Below are positions 35,828-39,046 of a stretch of DNA of 39,046 bases, piece by piece. The position numbers and the translations under genes are program-made. The stretch spans positions 1 through 39,046 of the forward strand of contig SXSC01000119.1 of NCBI GenBank assembly GCA_005792355.1. The letters are read 5' to 3'. The notes beneath the pieces are model-generated. The model worked only from the letters and a program-made list of their open reading frames with translations. It was not told the origin of the DNA and did no database searches. Each line of letters begins with the position of its first letter. Positions within the stretch are counted from its first letter, which is position 1. The stretch is from Opitutaceae bacterium. Its GTDB lineage: Bacteria; Verrucomicrobiota; Verrucomicrobiia; Opitutales; Opitutaceae.

Positions 35828-36231
35828 ACCGCGCGACCGAGCTTGGCCGCCAGACGCCCCACGTTCTTCCGCGTCAGTTCATGCTCCCAAATTCGCCGCA
35901 CCCGCCAACCCCGCGCGCGCAGCGCGCGATTCACTTCGCGGTCACGTGCCCGGTTGCGAGCCAGCTTCTCGCGCCAGAATTTCGCATTGTACTTCGGCTG
36001 CGTGCCGTGGAGGGGGCAGCCGTGCCAGAAGCACCCGTCGACGAAAACCGCGAGCTTAACCGCGGGAAAAACAAAATCAGGTTTGCTCGTGAACTTCGAT
36101 CCACGCCGCCAGCCGGTGATGCCGCGGGCGCGCATGAACCCGATGAGGCGCAGCTCCGTGTCGCGATTGCCGCGCGAGCGGATCGCGGCCATCACGGCGG
36201 AGCGCTTTCGTTTCGAGAAGATGTCGGGCAT
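35824..36231 (-). CDS. vsr: Very short patch repair endonuclease
   Basis: A 135-residue Vsr-type endonuclease, which nicks next to T:G mismatches arising from deamination of 5-methylcytosine. The start at 36231 gives the family N-terminus MPDIFSKRKRSAVMAAI, with a GGAGG sequence 11 bases upstream. Core motifs: RDTELRL, KPDFVFP with the catalytic-type Asp, LAVFVDGCFWHGCP (zinc/active-site Cys and His), and WEHEL near the C-terminus. No cytosine methyltransferase is seen in the window, so its partner is elsewhere or lost. It is divergent from the nucleotidyltransferase gene with a palindrome between them, and a decayed relative lies at 37395-37580. Confidence 0.9.
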   Translation of the reverse strand: MPDIFSKRKRSAVMAAIRSRGNRDTELRLIGFMRARGITGWRRGSKFTSKPDFVFPAVKLAVFVDGCFWHGCPLHGTQPKYNAKFWREKLARNRARDREVNRALRARGWRVRRIWEHELTRKNVGRLAAKLGRAV

Positions 36232-36313
36232 CAGGTTGTCCACCTCCGCGGACGGTGCGGACATGATGAAATTCGTCTGGGAAAGCAGGCGTACAATTTC
36301 GCTTGCCGGAATC

Positions 36314-36349
36314 CCCGGTATTACCATGGTATCCCCCGGCAATACCGGG
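36314..36349. promoter_or_regulatory. Palindromic operator candidate
   Basis: Arms CCCGGTATT (36314-36322) and AATACCGGG (36341-36349) form a perfect 9-base inverted repeat with an 18-base spacer that itself contains the perfect palindrome TACCATGGTA (36322-36331). It lies between divergent vsr and the HTH-nucleotidyltransferase, 34 bases before the latter. Autoregulation by that HTH protein is likely. Confidence 0.55.
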
Positions 36350-36382
36350 CAAAGCGTCGGGACTGCCGGCCCGGACCCGAAA

Positions 36383-36991
36383 ATGAACAAACTCGCGCTC
36401 CTCTTTCACTCGGAAATCCGGGCGGAAATGCTCCGGCTCCTGCTGGGCGCACGCCAGCGGGAGATGTATCGCGCCGAGATCATCGGGCACACGCCGTTTG
36501 CCCAGGCCTCCGTCGAGGAGGAACTGCAGAAGCTCGTCGATTTGGAACTGATCACCACGGTCAAGGACGGCAACCGCCGCTACTATTCCGCCAACCGCGC
36601 GCATCCGATCTACCCTGAGCTGCACGCCATCGTGCTCAAGACATCGGGCCTGAAAGACCTGCTGGCCGAGGTGCTGCCCATGAAAAAAATCACCTTCGCC
36701 TTTGTCTTTGGGTCAATCGCCGCTGACAGCGAGCGGGCCGAAAGCGACCTCGACCTCATGATCGTCGGCGCCGCCCGCCATCGCGACCTCGCCTCCGTGC
36801 TGCGCGGCGCCGGCGAGCGGATCGGGCGGGAAATCAACCCGCACTTTTTCGACCCGGCCGAACTGGCGCGTCGGGTGAAGGCCAGGGATCATTTCTTGAG
36901 TGACGTCATGTCCAAACCCAAGCTCTTCATCATCGGAGACGAAAATGAGTTTACCCACCTGGTTGGCCGCGGGCTGGCTCCAACCGCATAA
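36383..36991 (+). CDS. HTH-nucleotidyltransferase (MNT-type antitoxin)
   Basis: A 202-residue protein with an N-terminal winged HTH (about 1-80, SVEEELQKLVDLELITTVKDG) fused to a minimal nucleotidyltransferase (about 100-200). The NTase motif is FGSIAADSERAESDLDLMIVG, giving Gly110-Ser111 and Asp122/Asp124. Such MNT proteins neutralise HEPN ribonuclease toxins by modifying them with nucleotides. The start at 36383 opens the HTH; the open frame upstream overlaps vsr. Its last 47 bases overlap the start of the HEPN gene, as in a co-translated pair. The DNA-binding domain and the upstream palindrome suggest autorepression. The gene is intact although its toxin is not. Confidence 0.85.
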   Translation: MNKLALLFHSEIRAEMLRLLLGARQREMYRAEIIGHTPFAQASVEEELQKLVDLELITTVKDGNRRYYSANRAHPIYPELHAIVLKTSGLKDLLAEVLPMKKITFAFVFGSIAADSERAESDLDLMIVGAARHRDLASVLRGAGERIGREINPHFFDPAELARRVKARDHFLSDVMSKPKLFIIGDENEFTHLVGRGLAPTA

Positions 36992-37393
36992 GACGAGCCG
37001 CGCCGAAATCCGCGAACTGTGGGAGATCGTGGACCGCGATCTCGCGGACGCGGCGTCGGGCGGCATCTCGGCCGACTGGCAATACGGCATCGCCTACAAC
37101 GCCGCGCTCAAGCTCTGCACGATTTTGCTCTACGCCGCCGCTACAAGCCGGCCAAGGGCGGGATGGCGCACTCGCGCACGCTCAACGCCCGGCCGCACAT
37201 TCTCGGCGGCCAGCGCTAGGGCGACGCCGACTATCTGGAGGGCTGCCGCCAGAAACGAAACACGGTGGAATACGACCACGCCGGCGGCGCGACGAAGCAA
37301 GACGCAGAGGAACTGATCGCCTTCGGCCGCGAACTGCGCGCGGAGGTTTTGACGTGGCTGCGGGACAAGCACGCCGGGCTCGCGCCGGAGTGA
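36945..37393 (+). pseudogene. HEPN-domain toxin, broken by frameshift and amber codon
   Basis: It would encode about 149 residues. From the ATG at 36945 it reads MSLPTWLAAGWLQPHKTSRA and ISADWQYGIAYNAALKLCTI, then LLYAA. Near 37140 one G is missing from an expected GGC, and the frame shifts. The next frame continues YKPAKGGMAHSRTLNA, then TAG at 37217-37219 (probably AAG before), and on through GDADYLEGCRQKRNTVEYDH with the HEPN R-x6-H motif, to TGA at 37393. Two independent lesions make inactivation certain if the sequence is right. It overlaps the antitoxin gene by 47 bases. Confidence 0.85.
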
Positions 37394-37394
37394 G

Positions 37395-37580
37395 GGGGCT
37401 ATCGCCGGCCGGCGGCGAAGACGGCGAGGTGTTGCGACCGAAAAACGAAGTCGGATTTCACCCGAAACGACTTCATCTTCAGCCCTTCTACTTTTCACTG
37501 GAGCGAAGCTCCTCGCGGCCAGCCGGCGATGCGGTGTGCGCGCATGATTGCGATCAACCGAAGCTGAGAATTTTTCCGCA
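37395..37580 (-). pseudogene. Second Vsr-like endonuclease remnant
   Basis: In one minus-strand frame this reads RKNSQLRLIAIMRAHRIAGW, then PRGASLQ, a TGA stop, VKSDFVFRSQ and LAVFAAG. These match the RDTELRLIGFMRARGITGW, KPDFVF and LAVFVDG blocks of the intact vsr at 35824-36231. N- and C-terminal parts are missing and the middle carries unrelated inserted bases. It is a decayed duplicate or a separate acquisition. Confidence 0.65.
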
Positions 37581-37673
37581 TACGAGGGCGAAGTGTTGAA
37601 GCTTTCCAAAGACGCGGTGCTGCCAGACGAGGCTTTTCTGGCCGTGCATCGGGCGGAGATTTTTAGAAAGTGA
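37581..37673 (+). pseudogene. C-terminal fragment of an unknown protein
   Basis: The frame reads YEGEVLKLSKDAVLPDEAF, LAVHRAEIFRK, then TGA at 37671-37673, just ahead of the next small gene. It looks protein-like and in a natural gene order, but no family is recognised, and the upstream part is replaced by the Vsr-like remnant on the other strand. Confidence 0.35.
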
Positions 37674-37678
37674 CAGGC

Positions 37679-37897
37679 ATGACAGCGACTACCTCTAAGC
37701 GGAAGCCGACGAAGGCGCAGCAGTTGGCGGCGATCAAAGCGTTGCGCGGAATCTTGCGACATCCGGCAGGTGATGCTTCCGTGGAGAAGGCTCGGGCTAG
37801 GATTCGAGCGGAAGACCGGGCGATTGAGGAGAGACACGAGGCCGTGCTGTGCAGCATTGGCGACAAACGACGCGGCCGAGCGAAGCGTGGGAGCTAG
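37679..37897 (+). CDS. Small basic hypothetical protein
   Basis: Seventy-two residues, highly charged and helical-looking (KPTKAQQLAAIKALRGILRH, EKARARIRAEDRAIEERHEA), ending in an Arg/Lys-rich tail. No known motif. A GTG 9 bases upstream is an alternative start and overlaps the preceding stop. Its place among toxin-antitoxin remnants suggests an antitoxin-like or accessory protein, but this is only a guess. Confidence 0.4.
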   Translation: MTATTSKRKPTKAQQLAAIKALRGILRHPAGDASVEKARARIRAEDRAIEERHEAVLCSIGDKRRGRAKRGS

Positions 37898-37936
37898 GTT
37901 TCCTGTGTGCCGAAGCGCCGGCCGTCTTCGGTTTCG

Positions 37937-38070
37937 ATGGTGCCGGTGGTTTCACCTGCCTTCGCCGCCAGTGCGGCCGAGCCCACGCCTGCGACGAGAC
38001 GGACGAAACCCCAACGTCCTCTTCCTCTTCCTCTTCGCGGACGATCAGCACGCCGACAACATCGCGCGCC
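37937..38070 (+). pseudogene. Sulfatase N-terminal remnant
   Basis: From ATG at 37937 the frame gives a signal-peptide end (VSPAFAASAAEPTPATRRTKP). After one extra C near 38007 it continues in the next frame as NVLFLFLFADDQHADNIA, the typical sulfatase first strand and metal-binding ADD, with a duplicated CTCTTC unit. Nothing more of the gene is present. Confidence 0.65.
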
Positions 38071-38163
38071 CAAGGTGCCTTCCAGTTCGACCCCACGTCT
38101 CACCCGAGCCCACTGCCAGGAAAAAAAGCACGCTAGGAAAAAATCTCCCTTGAACCCCGCACC

Positions 38164-38577
38164 TCAACCTTGGCCTCCGCCCCCGCGGCCCGTCAGCCGC
38201 CGCACCAGCTCCCGCCGCCGCTGCTGAAATCGCCGCTGCCGCTCCGCATTCGCTGCTCGCCTCGCTTCAACGCTCACCGGCGGACGCCCCGCCCGCAGCC
38301 GCACCGGCAGGTCGGGCTGAGCAACAAAGAGATTCCGCCGCTCGAACTCCGGCGGCGTGTCGCGCAAGGCCAGCAGCCGGCTCCGCCGCCCATCCACCGC
38401 AAACCACGGCGCCAGCACGATCCGCGTCGGCGCAAAGACCCACGCCGGCGGCACCACTCCGATCCGGGTTGCGAGCAAATCCGCGTAAGCGGCCAGGGTC
38501 GCATCCGCCAACGCTCCCTCTGCAAATTTTCCCGCCAGCAGCGCCGGCTCATCCCTCATCGCCGCGACCCACGCCGG
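38164..38577 (-). pseudogene. C-terminal fragment of a hypothetical protein joined to a PIN remnant
   Basis: About 135 open codons. A recognisable block reads PPAWVFAPTRIVLAPWFAVD, then LALRDTPPEFERRNLFV, a pattern (W...RPWF...ETP-x-EFRRRN-x-FV) that I associate with hypothetical proteins encoded beside nucleotidyltransferase-type toxin-antitoxin genes. The C-terminus is Arg-rich. No proper start exists; the upstream end abuts the truncated PIN gene in another frame, so this is probably a deletion junction. Confidence 0.5.
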
Positions 38578-38629
38578 CCGCAAGAAACGTCACGAGCGGC
38601 CCCGTATCGAGCAAGACTGCGTCCTTCAC
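38549..38629 (-). pseudogene. PIN-domain toxin, N-terminal stub
   Basis: A GTG start at 38629 overlaps the stop of the upstream RHH gene (GTGA). It encodes MKDAVLLDTGPLVTFLA, the first strand of a PIN ribonuclease with its first active-site Asp. The sequence then departs from the family and stops at TGA after 26 codons. The remaining 110 or so residues are absent, apparently deleted. Confidence 0.7.
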
Positions 38630-38868
38630 TGTCCGAATCCTTCCATATGCTTTGGGTTGGTCGCCAGATCGCGCGGCAAGCCCTTCAAGGACCCCGCCAG
38701 ATCATGCGCCAGATCGTAACAACTCGGCTTCTGGCCGGCAGGTCGGGCCTCCAGCGACCGCTCCAAACACTCCCGCACCAACGATGATTTGGTCGTCCCG
38801 CGCGCGCGCGACTCCGCCTCCAACCGTTCCAACAATCTGTCCGGCAATTTAAGCGAGATCGTGCTCAT
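38626..38868 (-). CDS. Ribbon-helix-helix (CopG-like) antitoxin
   Basis: An 80-residue DNA-binding protein. The N-terminal RHH fold is clear: strand ISLKLPDRLL (4-13), helix ERLEAESRARG and helix TKSSLVRECLERSL (26-39). The C-terminal half (YDLAHDLAGSLKGLPRDLAT, 51-70) would wrap the toxin. RHH antitoxins of this layout usually precede a PIN toxin, and the GTGA overlap with the PIN stub at 38629 fits. It remains intact though its toxin is not. Confidence 0.85.
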   Translation of the reverse strand: MSTISLKLPDRLLERLEAESRARGTTKSSLVRECLERSLEARPAGQKPSCYDLAHDLAGSLKGLPRDLATNPKHMEGFGQ

Positions 38869-38937
38869 GCCCGAAAAGTAATACGCCCCATACTCGCGCG
38901 CACTACCTAAGGAAGCGTCAATAAATAAGCTTTACAA

Positions 38938-39046
38938 CTAAGGAGACCCGGCAGGGTGGATGATGTAGTTCCATTCACCATGAAAACGCATGGGAGTGAT
39001 GTTTATTGCAGCCATCTCTTCTTCGGTGACTTTTCTTCCAGTGGCA
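38938..39046 (-). mobile_element. ISAzo13-like transposase, C-terminal end, cut by window edge
   Basis: The minus strand reads TGRKVTEEEMAAINITPMRF, then HGEWNYIIHPAGSP and TAG at 38938-38940. This matches the usual C-terminus of ISAzo13-type transposases (G-x-KVT-x-E-x-M, FHGEWNY). The rest lies beyond the window. No terminal inverted repeat can be judged from this side. Confidence 0.65.

Overview
The window is high-GC bacterial DNA that most likely comes from a member of the Verrucomicrobiota, probably Opitutaceae-like. This is inferred from gene content: an LpxC-FabZ fusion, families typical of the Planctomycetes-Verrucomicrobia group (a PSCyt1/DUF1549/DUF1553 cytochrome-like protein next to a DUF1501 protein), several secreted sulfatases, large TonB-dependent receptors with a carboxypeptidase-regulatory N-terminal domain and no SusD partner, and a C-terminal extension on a PhoD-like protein of a kind seen on Opitutaceae secreted proteins. 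No rRNA or tRNA gene is seen, so the placement is not proven.

The left third (0.3-9.7 kb) is mostly core genome. It holds a secreted PhoD-like metallophosphatase; lpxA and lpxC/fabZ on the minus strand, divergent from efp; a membrane-anchored protein with an Mrr-like but apparently catalytically dead domain; an RlmI-like rRNA methyltransferase; and a thymidine/pyrimidine phosphorylase homologue whose glycine-rich substrate loop is replaced.

The middle (9.9-36 kb) looks like a nutrient-acquisition region for sulfated organic matter. It has two large TonB-dependent receptors (one interrupted by a single amber codon), a secreted Dabb protein with a clear terminator, a Gfo/Idh/MocA oxidoreductase, two SDR oxidoreductases, a ceramidase-like hydrolase, four intact sulfatases (two of them flanking an SDR in a tight operon) and the DUF1553/DUF1501 pair. 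Gene debris lies between these: a sulfatase fragment, a receptor N-terminus and a Tat-signal fragment. Several intergenic gaps carry strong inverted repeats of REP type. No glycoside hydrolase and no formylglycine-generating enzyme is seen, so the system depends on genes elsewhere.

The right end (35.8-39.0 kb) is accessory DNA: a Vsr endonuclease divergent from an HTH-nucleotidyltransferase (MNT) antitoxin, with a striking palindrome between them; a HEPN toxin destroyed by a frameshift and an amber codon; a second Vsr-like remnant; a sulfatase fragment; an intact ribbon-helix-helix antitoxin whose PIN toxin is cut to about 17 codons; and the C-terminus of an ISAzo13-like transposase at the edge. 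In both toxin-antitoxin loci the antitoxin is intact and the toxin is broken. This pattern, the altered phosphorylase loop and the membrane-tethered degenerate nuclease are the most interesting observations. I found no CRISPR array, prophage or complete insertion sequence.
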